From: Sarcomyxa edulis
Lineage: Eukaryota > Basidiomycota > Agaricomycetes > Agaricales > Mycenaceae
Reading direction: 5' to 3'
Length of the DNA stretch: 64,000 bases
Assembly (NCBI GenBank): GCA_009761415.1
Contig: QUOL01000012.1
Coordinates: 1,069,001 to 1,133,000 of the forward strand
In this document: piece by piece, positions 44,740-56,589 of the stretch
Layout: each line of letters starts with the position of its first letter
How positions within the stretch are numbered: the first letter of the stretch is position 1
Notes under the pieces: model-generated
What the model was told of the DNA's origin: nothing
What the model saw: the letters and a program-made list of their open reading frames with translations, nothing else
Databases searched by the model: none
Program-made: the position numbers and the translations under genes

Positions 44740-46224
44740 ATGGACTCAGGGTGGCCAATAATCGTAGTAACAGGAGCTAACGGGTGCGTCCAAATCGTCT
44801 ATCTACCTCGTGTAGAGTTCGTTCACTCATTCGTATCAGTGGTGTGGGATTTGGTATCTGTCAGCGCCTCCTCATCCAATTGTCTCAGAGGCAGCCTCCG
44901 GATGCGCAGCCTCAGTTCAGATACCAGGACTTGGACGGCAAGGACGAAAGCGTTCAAATTCCGCCATGTGATGGGTTGACCCTCATTCTGGCATGCAGGA
45001 GCATCCAGAGAGCAGAAGCCGCTCGCGACAGGCTGCACGAATTATTGGACGCACACGTCGCAAAGCAGAAGAGACTCTCGGGCTACGATGGGCGTGCGGA
45101 TTTATTCCGTACAAACGTCAAAATTGAGATCGAATATCTGGACCTCGCGAAGATTAGCACCGTCTTTGAATTTTCTCGGAACATCAAGGACAAGTACGTG
45201 AAAGCTCTTGCGTCGTGCTTTCTTTGACTTGCTGATGATCCTCCTCAATCTGTAGGTTCCCATATGTATCACACCTAATATGCAATGCTGGTATCGCCAG
45301 CTTCACTGCACTCGATATACCCGCATTTTGCAAACAAATTATTCGAACTGGGCCAATCACCGCGATAACAACTCCCGAGTACAATTTACAGAGTGCTGGT
45401 CAACTCAGTGTAGATGGGTTCGGCTTGGTATGGCAGTGTAACGTCTTTGGCCATTACGCGCTAGTATGTTTTTATATTACTTCTTGACTTAGTTACTCTT
45501 TGATTAACTATATTCCCTAGTTCCGCAGCCTCGAACCGTCCCTCTTATGCTCCAAGTCAGCTCTAGGATCCAGAGTGATTTGGATGTCATCTCTCGAATC
45601 CTCCCCAAAATTCTACGACGCTGATGATTGGCAACTCACCAAAACCACACATTCGTATGAGAGCGCTAAATATCAGATTGACCTGATCGCCACGCATCTG
45701 GACAAGTCGGCGCTTCAGAGCCAAGAAAGAGAGCCTGTTCGTCACTTCATCGTCGAGCCCGGTGTATCCCATACGAATATAAGCCAGGCACTCGTCGGGT
45801 GGTTCATCGTGGATATGTTCAAGTTATTCTCGTTCTATCTGGTGGGTCTTTCGAACATCCACGGGACAATCTAGTTTCTCTTTCTCACTTCTCGACTTAG
45901 GCTCGCTGGTTTGGGTCCGTGCATCATACAATTGAGCCCTACACTGCAGCTGTAGCCGCAGTATACGCTAGTATTGCTCCGTTAGCCTTCATTCCGGTAT
46001 ACGAAGGTTTCCTTACCAATGGCAGCAAAAAGCCACTGGAAAAGATGCCATCTACAGCAACCGCTCTCACCCAAATCGAGCCCGGCTCTCGTCCAGGTAG
46101 ACTGGGATCACAAAGTGACCGCCTCGGTCATGCAAAAATCGGGCTCACTGCTGTCAGAGACTGGGAGGTCAACGAAGATGAAGGGTTGAAGTTGTTGGAA
46201 AGGTGTGACGAGTTGTACAGCTGA
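44740..46224 (+). CDS. ERG27: 3-ketosteroid reductase Erg27 (short-chain dehydrogenase)
   Basis: NADPH-dependent reductase of the C-4 demethylation complex in ergosterol synthesis, at the ER or lipid droplet. Five exons. The nucleotide-binding motif is split by the first intron: VVTGANG joined to GVGFGICQRLLIQL (TGxxxGxG). Then LTLILACRSIQRAEAARDRL, VKIEIEYLDLAKISTVFEFS, SHLICNAGIAS (NAG), QCNVFGHYALFR and SRVIWMSSLES (catalytic Ser). The active-site Tyr and Lys sit in HSYESAKYQ (Y-x3-K), followed by FIVEPGVSHTNIS. The long insert between strands and the C-terminal extension (AVYASIAPLAFIPVYEGFL) match Erg27 rather than generic SDRs. The end at 46224 faces the capping-protein gene 125 bp away. 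All catalytic residues are present. Confidence 0.92.
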
Positions 46225-46348
46225 GTTTCGGAGGATTCAAGGAAATCTAGATAGTTTGCGTTTCAATGTCAAGGCTTTTCTTGTGCGGACTCATGGATTT
46301 AGTGGCTTCTATCAACTTCATTCATTTCCTACCGGTCATCAACTCGCA

Positions 46349-47680
46349 CTACGAAGTACCGAAAGCACCCTTGGCTGCAGTCAATTCTGCACCCAGTTTG
46401 TATCCAAGAACCTAGAATAGAGATGGTGGTTAAAGGTGGATACGAACAAGACAAGATTGATCTTCACCTTATCCCAGTCCAACTTTTGACGCGTCAGTGG
46501 CAAAGCGCGCCGAAGGCCCTTGAATGTCTTCTCCCCCATCTCCTGATACGTATCGTTCAAGGAGGCCTGGTATTTGCCTTCTTCGCTTTCAATTAAGGCC
46601 ATGACCTTGTTTGCGGAGGGCTCTGGAGAAGTGGAAGTGATGGCGGGTGGTAGAGGCAATGATATTGCTTGTGTAGTTGCGAGTTGGACCTACACAGGCC
46701 CGTGCCATGTTAGTTCCGTCCATCCCAGACATTGGAAGCAAGCGAGCTCACATTTCCCTGCTCGTAATAATGGACATTGACGAGAATCTTTCCAACAACC
46801 GTCTTCTCCTTCAAATCTATGATGTACTCAGATCGCCATCTCCCAGACCTTCGTGACAATTGAATCAGATCGAGCAAATCAATGAGATGGGTTTCCGACG
46901 CGTCAACATACCAGAAATTGGCCGGGTTATACTTATTATCGACTATCTGGATAGTGAATCGATTGGGGTTTCCTTGAGTCGCGAACACGGCAGCAACACC
47001 GTCGAGGAAATGCGCCCCGAGATATTCAAAGGTCGCGATCTCGAGTGCCAGTCTAATCCAAGAGATCTCTCAGTCGATGAGGACAAAAGGAGAGAAAATA
47101 TATGACAGTGTACCGGAAAGGTTCTGATTCTGGGTCGGGGTCTATATGTTTTTGGTCTGAAGCTTCCTGTAAATTCAGACCAGCATCAGCCTCCTCTCTT
47201 GAATATGGGTGAGACGTAGGCGTACGAGACTTATGTGGTTAAACCTGAAGATCTGCTGCGATTTGGGCTCAATGAACCACTCTTCCTCGTCTTCCTCCCC
47301 AGTAGATTCCTCGCCAGTAGAATACAGCGCAGCCTCGCTGACTATGGACTAGCGGGTTGGCATTGGATCATCCGAGATCAGCTGTCTTCCGCAGAGACGC
47401 AGAGTCAGCATACCTGATGGGTGAGCCCCGGAATATCTACAGTCGTAAATTGCGTGAAGTTGTATTCCCTAAGCACTGGTAGGGCACCCTGCTGTAACAA
47501 GTCATCATCGAGGATGATGTTTCGGATATCTATATTGCGATTTTGGAGGCAGGGTGTGAAGAGCGTCGAATGGACTAATTACGCGTCTGAAAACGGACCG
47601 TTTAGAACATCGTTTATCTCCCCTGGAGGCGATTGAAGGAGAAACTGGGCTGCTAGGTGGCTGCGTTCGAGATCGTTCAT
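46349..47680 (-). CDS. CAP1: F-actin-capping protein subunit alpha
   Basis: Alpha half of the heterodimer that caps actin barbed ends. The protein starts MNDLERSHLAAQFLLQSPPG with the family motif SPPGEINDVLNDIRNII. It continues GALPVLREYNFTQFTTVDIP and SIVSEAALYSTGEE, then HIDPDPESEPFRLALEIATF and GVAAVFATQGNPNRFTIQIV. The signature segment is KYNPANFW-SGRWRSEY followed by KILVNVHYYEQGNVQLAT, and the C-terminal helix ends WDKVLGYKLGAEL...GAFGTS. Eight exons can be joined without breaking frame. Two junctions need care: the acceptor CGCTAG (before SIVSEAA) and the last intron, whose read-through would give a false end at about 46381 instead of the true stop at 46349. Length is normal for the family (about 280-300 residues). 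Confidence 0.93.
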
Positions 47681-47867
47681 GAAGGAGAGTATAGTTCGGG
47701 AATCGCCGATCGCCAACTTTCATTTCTCCATCATGCCATCTCACACTCGAGAACTCGGACTGCAGTGCAAAAACTCTTACATCTCGATGAGATTGTCTAT
47801 CGATGCTTTACAATCAAGTTTACATTATATGAAGTATGTGGGTATTTAAAAAAGACTGTCTCAAGTA

Positions 47868-49760
47868 TCAAAGCTTCGGACCAAACTGCGACTCTGTAAC
47901 ACCTGCACCCATAGCCGCCGTTGACGAAACGCCTCCAGTGACGGTCTTGATGAGATTGTCAGCATAGTCGGCGCCACTCCACTATTCAATCCAGTCAGTA
48001 CAAGGAGGAGAGATTCAGATGGGCGAAAGGACAAACCTTCTGGTGAGTGAGAACATCGGTCCCTAATTCGCGTTCTTTGCGCTGAACCAACTCGACGTAG
48101 GCTTTCATACCTGTCTTGGCAAAGTTCTTCGCGAAAAGATCGGATATATACGCATTGGAATGAAGACCTCCAAGCTAATTCACGCAAAAAAATGTCAGTG
48201 GGCCATCCTCGAGAAACCCACCCTCAGACTCACAGTGATGAACTGCCAGACAAATCCAATCTTGCCCAATTCCCAAACATACGACTCCATATCCTTCTCT
48301 CCAAGGCCTGCAGCATCCCAATTGAACGAAGGGCTCAAATTGTACGCCAACCAATGACCAGGGTGAACGGTGTGGACACCGGCAGCGAATTCCTTAGCTT
48401 GAGCCATAATCGGACTCTTCGTTTCCATCCACAACAAGTCGGCGTAAGGTGCGAAAGCGATCGCACGGGTGATAGCGCATTGCGTACCGCCTTTGTAACG
48501 GTAGAATCCTTCCCGAGTTCGTGGTGCATCCCAGTTCCAGAAAGGAACGGACTTGAGCCCGAATTCCTTTTGTGCGATGGCGACGGCTTGAGGGTAGGAG
48601 ACGTGGGCGACGGTTGCGACGAACTTGGCGACGTTTTCTGGAGAGGTGCCTTGGCTTTTGAGAGCTTCAGCGAGCGTCACCGAGAAGAGCTGCAGATTCG
48701 CCGATGCGATCCACTGGTCTTCGATGGCTTGTAGTTGGTCCCCCGATTTACCCGATGCTTCCGCCTCGACCATGACAGAATTCAGCGGAGCTAGCGAAGC
48801 GTTTGTGGAGCCGAGGATGAAGGGATGGTCACGATCGTCAATGTTAGAGGTGATGAGAGTGGCTGCCTCAGAATCCGTTCGGGCGATGGCAAGGTTCTCG
48901 ACACCCATTATATCGTATTGCAACCGGATGGCAACTAGACGGTTAATATGCTCCTGGATGGGGACAAGCACTTTGCCAGCCATGTGGCCACATTTCTTGG
49001 TTCCTGGAGCTTGATCCTCGATGTGAATCCCCGCCGCACCCTTCTCGACAAACATTTTGGCCAACTTCATGATGGCGGTGAGACCACCGTGACCTGTATC
49101 GGCATCTGCTACCAGTGGTCGGAGATAATCAATGTAGGGTGTTTTGGCTAGCTCTGCATCGGACAAGCTGGAACGAGCTTCGTGCTGTTTACGGTCGTGG
49201 AAGAGTTGAGCCATGAACAAGTGCTCAACCTTGTTTGGCACGGTATTGGAGGGGTAATCTGGTCATCCATCGTTCAACGTGCTTTCAGCAGGACACAAAG
49301 TTCTAAACTCACCAGCGAGATCTGGACCAGGTTCGTTTGTGCTGGAGGCAGTACTCGAGGATTGCCAACCAGAAACGTACACCGTCTCGAGGTATTTCGC
49401 CATCTGAGTTACCTGTACAGGATCGAGACTGGGAACGGTTAGTTCTCTACAGTGAAAAACGAAACCGGTTTATGACTCACGCTCCATAGGTATGCGACGG
49501 TGTCCCCTGCTTAGCGTGCTCACTGAGAATCGACCAGAGCTTTTTGGCTTGTATGTGTGATGGGTACTGGATAGGAATTGTACCGCGCTTTGCGACTACC
49601 TGGGCTGCGGTGTACGGGCGTTTGACACGAGCAAAGCGGGGACTCTATCACAGAAAGTCAGTCTGAATGCGATCTGAATACGTTAACAGTATCTGTATAC
49701 CTTCCACCACTGTTCGACTTGTTCGACTTCAGCCTTGAAAGCAGCACGTTCGTTAGACAT
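47868..49760 (-). CDS. ICL1: Isocitrate lyase
   Basis: Cleaves isocitrate to succinate and glyoxylate, the first dedicated step of the glyoxylate cycle for growth on C2 compounds and fatty acids. The start is [19 protein letters not shown]. Conserved parts are [20 protein letters not shown], the substrate/metal region [20 protein letters not shown] containing the catalytic-loop motif [23 protein letters not shown], and [20 protein letters not shown], then [11 protein letters not shown] and [14 protein letters not shown]. The last exon gives [20 protein letters not shown] and ends GPKL. Fungal isocitrate lyases run about 540-560 residues, as here. The terminal PKL is a weak variant of the peroxisomal SKL signal; location is therefore open. 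It is probably glucose-repressed, but no operator was identified. Confidence 0.96.
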
Positions 49761-50343
49761 GTTTGATGGGATATTGTGGGTGAGGATTGTGGAAGTAAAA
49801 GAATGAGGAGGAGGGGGTCCTTAAGTGCTCCCCCTTTCAAGTGCTACAAGTCTAGGTCTCGGACATGTGATTAGATTCAGTGGCCGGAACATGCCGTAGC
49901 TTTACCCCATCCCCCCCGTCGGCACTCCCCTGCGGTGCTCCAGCTTCTCCACAATCCATAGCACGTCGATTGGAAATGGTGTTCAGGTCTTCCACATGTA
50001 CCCCGGTGCATCCCGCCGCAGATCCAACAATAATACCCTCATTCTCGGTCCATTATGTACGCTCTAACGCCCGAGAAGGCCTACCATTGGCCGAACATAG
50101 TCTAGGCAAACCAAGACTTGTTCGCAGGACAGGAGGAACACAAGAGAGCACATAGAAATCATCCAGCAATTCAACACGTACAAGTCATTGTGAGTCACGA
50201 ATGAAACAAAACGCGACGCGACATTCCTTCCCCACATCGCGTATTTTCAAATACCCATGGTCAGAGGTGTTCCGTTGATCTCACCCAATACCACATCGCC
50301 GCAAGTACGGGGTAACTTGAATCCGAATCGGCATGTCGAATTT
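49761..50343. other. Intergenic, ICL1 promoter and ALG7 3' flank
   Basis: About 580 bp between tandem minus-strand genes. It contains C-rich tracts (about 49905-49930) that could serve as CreA/Mig1-type sites (SYGGRG class), a guess only. No coding exon seen. Confidence 0.4.
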
Positions 50344-52159
50344 TCATCTTCTATCACCGTCATACACCAAACCTGCTAGTCCATAACGAACGACGAACGC
50401 TAAGACACTCCCTGCTACCTTGGTAAAGAAGGACCGAGCATCAGAACCATGGCTTCGAAGACCGACCAAGAAGGAGCTGCTCACCTGCGTGCACATCAAC
50501 ACCTGAACAAGTCGCTTCTCGTTCATCGGCCCTAGTCGCAACAGAAAGAAATTGAGAATAGTGAGATTGTTGGCTTCTAAGATCGTTCCGTTCGTAGGAT
50601 GGATAGTGAGGCTGGTGAGACCAAACGTTTCAAGGGTGTTCAGCGTCAGGGACGTTATTCTCGATGGAGGTCGAAGGAACAATGTTTTCGAAGGATAAAG
50701 AAGATTTGTGTCGGGATCGAATCTAGAAGAGAACTCAGTAGAGACCTAAACAGGACACGAATGCACAGTACTACATACCTTGGCACTCGGTGTCTGGGAC
50801 AGGGTACCAGCCCAAACAATTGCGGGCAAGACAGAAGAAAGTTGAATATTTGTGGAATGAAGAACAGAAGTAGCGTTTTTGAAAAGTGCGCTTGGATCCC
50901 TACGACCGAAAACGCCATTCCTGTGACATAACAGAGGGTGTCTCCGGGAAAGGCGCGTGCAGGGTACCTAAGATACCAGATATCAGATATCCACGATTCT
51001 CGCATTGCTAGCCAACTCACCAGTTGTGGTATAAAAACCCGGTGCAAACTGCCACCAGGGGCAGCATAAAGTACAGGCTGAAAAGATGTCTCTCGACAAG
51101 CTCCTGACTTCCATAAGCCATTCCAGCACTCCAAGGGCCACCGAACTCAACTTCGGCTTTGTTTCCGAGAAGGTGCAATGGGACATGAAAGTCGACCGGC
51201 CAAGGAAGGTAGAGCAGATCGTTGAGAATCACCGACAGAGCGATGATGATGGCTTGGCTAACTTCCGAGCCATTTATGCCAGCGAGAATGTTGATGCTGT
51301 TGGTGGCAAACGTTGACAGAAGTGACATGTAAGCATAGTATAGTGGACCTAAGGGGAATCGCGATAGTAGCTGTCAGTATTGAAACGTCATCGCGATGGG
51401 CGAAGATACCTAGATTAACCAATGTCCCAAAGAGTGACCGAAGAGGTAGAGGGACCACCACATGTGTATTTCCGCGTTCGGCATAGTATACGATCAAAAG
51501 CGGGATGGAGGCAATTATGGGGATAGGCAGTTTGTGGCGCCAACGGATGTCAAATACGTCGTCCAAAAAGCCAAGCATAGTCGCTATCAACAAAGAAAGC
51601 AAGGACGACAAATAGACGGATAACTTTCGGAGCCACTGGTCAATGCGTTGCAGAACTCGTCTCTGGCATGAAGTGCTTACTTGTTGATGTGGGAACTCGA
51701 CAACAGACAAGCCTTGGGGAGGACCTGCTTGAGTATTTTGATGGAGCGCATAAGATAGATTGGCCAAGGAATTCGAGAATGCGAAGGGTATGAATAGAAT
51801 CAAGGATAGCACATAAATTGATGCACAGACAAGACCTTGACTCTCGGGTCTGTACTACAAGATAAGCAATTCTATAGACGCTTTGAAAGATAAGATGAGA
51901 TGACGAACATATCAGTCTGATAAATTTTGAGTAAATCCTTCCCTTTCAGGTTCGCTTTAATAAATGTGGGCCCAAGAGCTGGCACGAGATATAGTGTAGC
52001 CAAAAGGGCAATAAGTGAGAAGCCAAAGGATGTGTATAGCGCTGGAAGTGGAGGAACAGGCTCCAGCAGAGGCCTTACAATGAACCATGCTGCGACTGGT
52101 GTTACCAACGAAATGAGCAGAACTGTTGGCAGTGGTCGTGGTTTGGGTCCTACAGCCAT
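50344..52159 (-). CDS. ALG7: UDP-GlcNAc:dolichyl-phosphate GlcNAc-1-phosphotransferase (Alg7/GPT)
   Basis: First enzyme of N-glycan precursor synthesis, in the ER membrane; the target of tunicamycin. Multi-pass protein starting [20 protein letters not shown]. Motifs: [18 protein letters not shown] followed after a splice by the family IPESQG motif ([20 protein letters not shown]), the metal-binding [38 protein letters not shown], and [20 protein letters not shown], then [30 protein letters not shown], and a C-terminal membrane segment. The first intron donor (AT|GTTCGT) with acceptor ...TACAG recreates D-I-P-E-S. No break in the catalytic motifs. The promoter is shared with the divergent SET-Tad3 gene: the two ATGs are only 179 bp apart. 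Confidence 0.94.
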
Positions 52160-52338
52160 GATATATGGATATCTGATGATATCTAGCCCAAAAACGCGTT
52201 CAGCGTAGTCAAAACTCTTGTGAGTATGGGAGACGGATGTATGTTGGATGTATGAGGTGTCGCCAGGTGGGTGAACGTGGATGGCAAGTCGCGTTGACGC
52301 GTCTGTCTGAGCGGTGGAAATTCAATTGCAATTTAGGC
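52160..52338. promoter_or_regulatory. Compact bidirectional promoter (ALG7 / SET-TAD3)
   Basis: The divergent start codons are separated by 179 bp, so the two genes must share or overlap promoters and 5' leaders. No conserved site could be named. Confidence 0.5.
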
Positions 52339-54121
52339 ATGACCTCCTCCTCGATACCCTCGCTCAACGACCTAGAACACCTGAACAACTCAGGATGTTG
52401 TATAAAATATTCAGAAGATAAAGGCAGAGGCGTCTACGGTACTCAACTCTCAATCAAACTGTCAGACAAAAAACTTGACCTTTTTTTCCAGCATCTCGTA
52501 TAATACCGTCGCATACCGTGATTGAGATCAGTCCTGTTCTACTATTCAGCAAGGACGAGTACGCAGTGCATGGGAGGCACACAGCCTTGGACCACTATAC
52601 TTTCAACTTGAAAGATGGGCGGATGGCGCTCGCTTTAGGCCTCGGTACTCATCTCACATCGTCTCGCTACCGACCAACTTCCAGTCTAATCTACCACGAA
52701 AGGTTCTCTATTCAATCATGCGGACCCTCCAAATGTCTCTTATCAAGTCAACGAATTCTGTATCCGATTTACAACTACACGATTAGTCGAGTCTGGTGAA
52801 GAATTATGCATCTTCTATGGGCATAATCTATGGTTCGAGCCTGCATGTCTACCCCCTGTTGCTGAGTCAGACTTGACTCAAGAAGATATTGATGACGGAT
52901 GGGGAGGTCTATCGTCAATCCAGGAATCAACACATGTCCAGAGAAGGGTCAACCCTTTCTTGGACGGCAATCCTGGCGAGATACTCTCAGAGGAAGAGCT
53001 TCCCTTTACGAGGATTAGAATCACACCCGACGAAGAAATCGAGGAAGAGCTTGGCACCATTCGTACTGGTGTGTAGCGTCCGAATCATGTTTTTCGAAGA
53101 TGCTTGTACTGATCTGTTATCTCGGAGTTCAGTACAGGCTTGGGTCGTCGATATTCACGAACCTCGAGACATCACCGTAATGCTAAAGTGAGCTGAAGTT
53201 TAATTTTCTTCCGATACACTATCTCAGTCCTCTACTAGATGGTTGAAGCAAACTGGCTTCGACTCTGAACTAGGGCACCTCAAAAGAATCCGTAAACAAG
53301 GAGAAAATGCCACACTTCTCGTAAATGTGTCTCCTTCACCTCCAGAGCTCCCGGAAGGAGTCGACCTGTCAACGCCATACCTTTTCCCCATTCCTATCTC
53401 GGCCGCCTTAACTCTAACATCCTGGAGCTTGAAGAACTCTATATGGCCTACTCTATATACGCCCCGTAGAAAAGGCGAGGTAGAGTCATGGCCGCGCGAG
53501 AAAGCAGCATGGGCGTGGAATGCCATGAAAGTGACTCTAGAAGAAGCCTCTAGAGCTCGAGCGAATGGAGAAGTAAGTCGGATCAAATCGAGACCATTCC
53601 TAGATTCTTAATTGGTATCCTCATCTTCATTCCAGCTTCCAATCGCTGCTCATGTCCCTACACCTTATGAAACTGCGGATGGTCCCTCAAGCTCATTCAC
53701 TGCCCACGATACACGAATATCGGCTGTCCACCCACTCCGGCATGCCATCCTCAACGTCGTACGACAGATAGCAGATTACCGTGGGACCATGTCCCCTCCA
53801 GAGAATGCATCAATGCCGAGCGCGTCCTTATCATCTCCGTCACAGGACCCGGAAGACTCACGGAATGGCACAAATTACCTCCTTACATCTCTCACGCTGT
53901 TTACTACCCACGAACCGTGCATCATGTGTAGTATGGCGCTATTACACTCGCGTGTTAAAGAAGTCGTGTATCTCATACCTATGCAAAAGACAGGAGGGTG
54001 TGGCGGGATTGCTTGTCTGCCAAAACTACAAGGTGTAAACCATCGATTTGCAATTTGTAGATGGAAGACGGGCATGATGGATGTGGAAGGGCTTGCTGTG
54101 GACCCTGCTATCGATGCATAG
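52339..54121 (+). CDS. TAD3: SET-domain protein fused to tRNA adenosine deaminase subunit Tad3
   Basis: Six exons (52339-52438, 52492-52644, 52703-53068, 53133-53187, 53239-53572, 53636-54121) give 497 residues in one frame. The N-terminal ~130 residues are a compact SET domain: [65 protein letters not shown] (the NH motif), then [15 protein letters not shown]. From about residue 200 it becomes Tad3: [51 protein letters not shown] with the inactive HPL in place of catalytic HAE, the zinc ligands in [20 protein letters not shown], then [19 protein letters not shown]. Tad3 pairs with Tad2 to make inosine at tRNA position 34. The exon holding the junction (52703-53068) reads straight from SET into the acidic linker, so the fusion is not created by an uncertain splice there. 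Confidence 0.83.
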
Positions 54122-54218
54122 TTTATGTATAATGTGATGTTCGGAATCGTTTTGATTTCTATCTTAGAGGTATATAGTACAACATTGTGATCAGGTATAG
54201 AGCGATGAACATAGACAT

Positions 54219-56589
54219 TCATAGTCTAGTGGCGGTGAGACCTTTGGTAGGATTCCACATCTTTGCTTTGATGTATTGTATGAGGAGGTCGTCGGACAAT
54301 CCACGGAGGAGCGGATTTCTATCCACATTCTAAACGAAGTCAACATCTCAAGTTCAGCAGAGGCACACAATGTCAGGATTATGGAAACGTACATCAACCT
54401 GAGCCCTGCGAATAACAGCCAATGAGATATGAGCGCTGATTTCGCGGATTCTATCCAGACGAGGATATACGAGCTCTGCCGACTCTTCGTCATAGTTCAA
54501 GGCCGAAGATAGCGCGATGGAAGCCTCCTCCACCATGGCGTCCGTGACGCGCTGCGCCTTGGCGAGGATCACGCCCAATCCAAGGCCAGGGAAGATATAC
54601 TGGTTATTTCCCTGACCAGGCTCGTAGGTCTTCCCCTCGTATTCCACTGATTTATAGGGACTTCCTGATGCGAAGATGACTTTGCCGTTTGTCCATCTGA
54701 TGGCGTCGGAATAGTCGAGCTCGCACAGAGATACGGGGTTAGATAGAGGGAAGATGATGGGGCGTGGGTTGTTCGCTGCCATCAGTTTGACAACCTCTTC
54801 GGGGAAGGCGTTCTGTGTGTATTCTGTTTCTGAGAAAAGGGAGCACAGTTGGGGTAAAATTCAAGCGCACCCTCATTGTGCTTAAACCAAGTAGAGCGGT
54901 AGGCTTAACATAGTCGATGATATCAGTCAATTTAGTTAGAGCGGGCCCGTCATAATCAGTTCGAGCAAAGACTAAGCAGCACGCGTCAATCACGATGAAG
55001 ACGCAAAGAAGACTAGATGGTTGCTTACATTTCTTGTGTTCCTGCAAGCCTGGTCTGTCTGCAGTGATCAGGCCTTTAGTGTCGACGGTCTGGAAATAAT
55101 AAAGATCGGTATGACGCTGCAAAGACAATGAGACAAGGAGACTCACATAGATTTGCTTCTTGGCGTCCTCCTCGCTCATTCCTGCAAGGGTGAAGAACGA
55201 CAGAAGTTGCTTCGCCACACCGATACCTGCCGAACCAGCACCAAAGAACAAAATCTTGTGATCCGTCAATGGGAGACCAGATGCTGCAGAAGCTAGGCGC
55301 GCGGCATTGATGAACCCGGAGAGGATCACGGCGCCTGGGACCCGCATTGGTCAGTTCAGCTAGGTGCGATTTAATGGATTTCGTACCTGTCCCTTGGATC
55401 TACGAGAGATCGTTTCCATCAGACAAAGAACAAGAGAAGACGAAAGAGAGATAGTTCCTTACATCGTCGTTGAAGCACCTGTATCGGTTACGGAATAGGT
55501 CGAGATATTTGAAGGCGTTGTCCGTGGAGAAGTCTTCAAACTGCACGAGCAGGTCAGGGAATACCTCGCTCGTGGCTGCCATGAACTCTTCCATAAACTC
55601 GTCCATCTAAGATGAAAAATCCCAGGAGTCAAGACATGATTTCTAGATTCATGGTCCTGGACTCACCTCTGCGGCACCAATCCTTCTTTGCCGTACTCCG
55701 AGATAGAGCGGATCATCAAGATGTTTCTGCGAGCGCAAGGTCAGCCGAGTATAAAATACGTCGAGACATATGCCAGACTTGTGTGTTTGTCCCAACATCA
55801 AGACAGATGGGAAGGGTAGAAGTAGGCTTCAAGCCAGCCCCGGCGATATATAGGTCCCTTCGAGTTGTTATTGATGAGTTATAATTATAAATGGGGAATA
55901 TGAATCCTCACAATTTTCTGTTGAAGAAACAGGTAGACGATCAACATGGACCTGCAGTCCAGAAGGAATATGGAACTTGCCCAATAGCGATCGGCAAACC
56001 GTTTGCTCCGAGGTCACCGAGGCCAAGGATACGCGAACCTGTGAAAGGACCACTCTCAGGAAAGGGCATATCAGGGTGAAGTAAATTTCCTACCGTCAGT
56101 TACCACGGATATGCGAGAGGCAGAACCCGCTGGCCATGAACGCAGTACATCGCGAATATGACCTTTATGCGCGATGGACACGTACAATCCCTCGGGCCTT
56201 GACAAGAGGTATTAGGCTATGGCGCATGTGAACGGAATTATGCCTCTATACCTTCGCCAGATCTGAGAATAGTTTGCGCAAGCGTCGCCGACCTGCGAAA
56301 CAATAATAGTTCAGCGTCAAGATAACACGTGGGACTGGGTAAGGATATTTACGGTAGGTGTGTAAAGAATCGGGATGATCTCCAACATATGTGCGAGCAG
56401 CAGCTCGTAGAACAGGTTGGGATCACGTCCCTTTAGGCCATTAAGGAATATGTACTTTTCCAACCCGGTAGATTTACCACGAAGTTGAGTAAGGCATCGT
56501 TCGCCGTGGTCGGTATTGGAGAAATGAGGTGGAATCCTCAAGTTAGAGAAGGCGTTGGCCGTAGAGGTAACATCGATGGTAGGAGACAT
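54219..56589 (-). CDS. MAE1: NAD(P)-dependent malic enzyme
   Basis: Oxidative decarboxylation of malate to pyruvate. The start MSPTIDVTSTANAFSNLRIP leads to GLEKYIFLNGLKGRDPNLFY, LEIIPILYTPTVGDACANYS (the YTPTVG motif), RPEGLYVSIAHKGHIRDVLR and SRILGLGDLGANGLPIAIGK, then DLYIAGAGLKPTSTLPICLD, VQFEDFSTDNAFKYLDLFRN, FNDD, the dinucleotide fold KILFFGAGSAGIGVAKQLLS, PIIFPLSNP, and FASGSP, then NNQYIFPGLGLG, ending TKGLTATRL. The conserved IGKLDLYIAGAG run is obtained only by using a GC-AG intron (55980-55918) and a 6-nt microexon (55912-55917); see Part 2. No mitochondrial leader is obvious at the chosen ATG, so NAD- versus NADP-form and location remain open. The end is 97 bp from the SET-Tad3 stop, convergent. 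Confidence 0.93.

Noticed and set aside
44325..44741. Open frames on both strands upstream of ERG27 (44337-44585 plus, 44325-44741 minus)
   Set aside because: They overlap each other, one abuts the ERG27 start codon, and neither has splice partners or motif support. Treated as promoter DNA.
46381..46659. End of the capping protein at 46381 (…LDTNWVQN)
   Set aside because: This reading results from reading through the last intron. Splicing it gives WDKVLGYKLGAEL, the family's C-terminus, ending at 46349.
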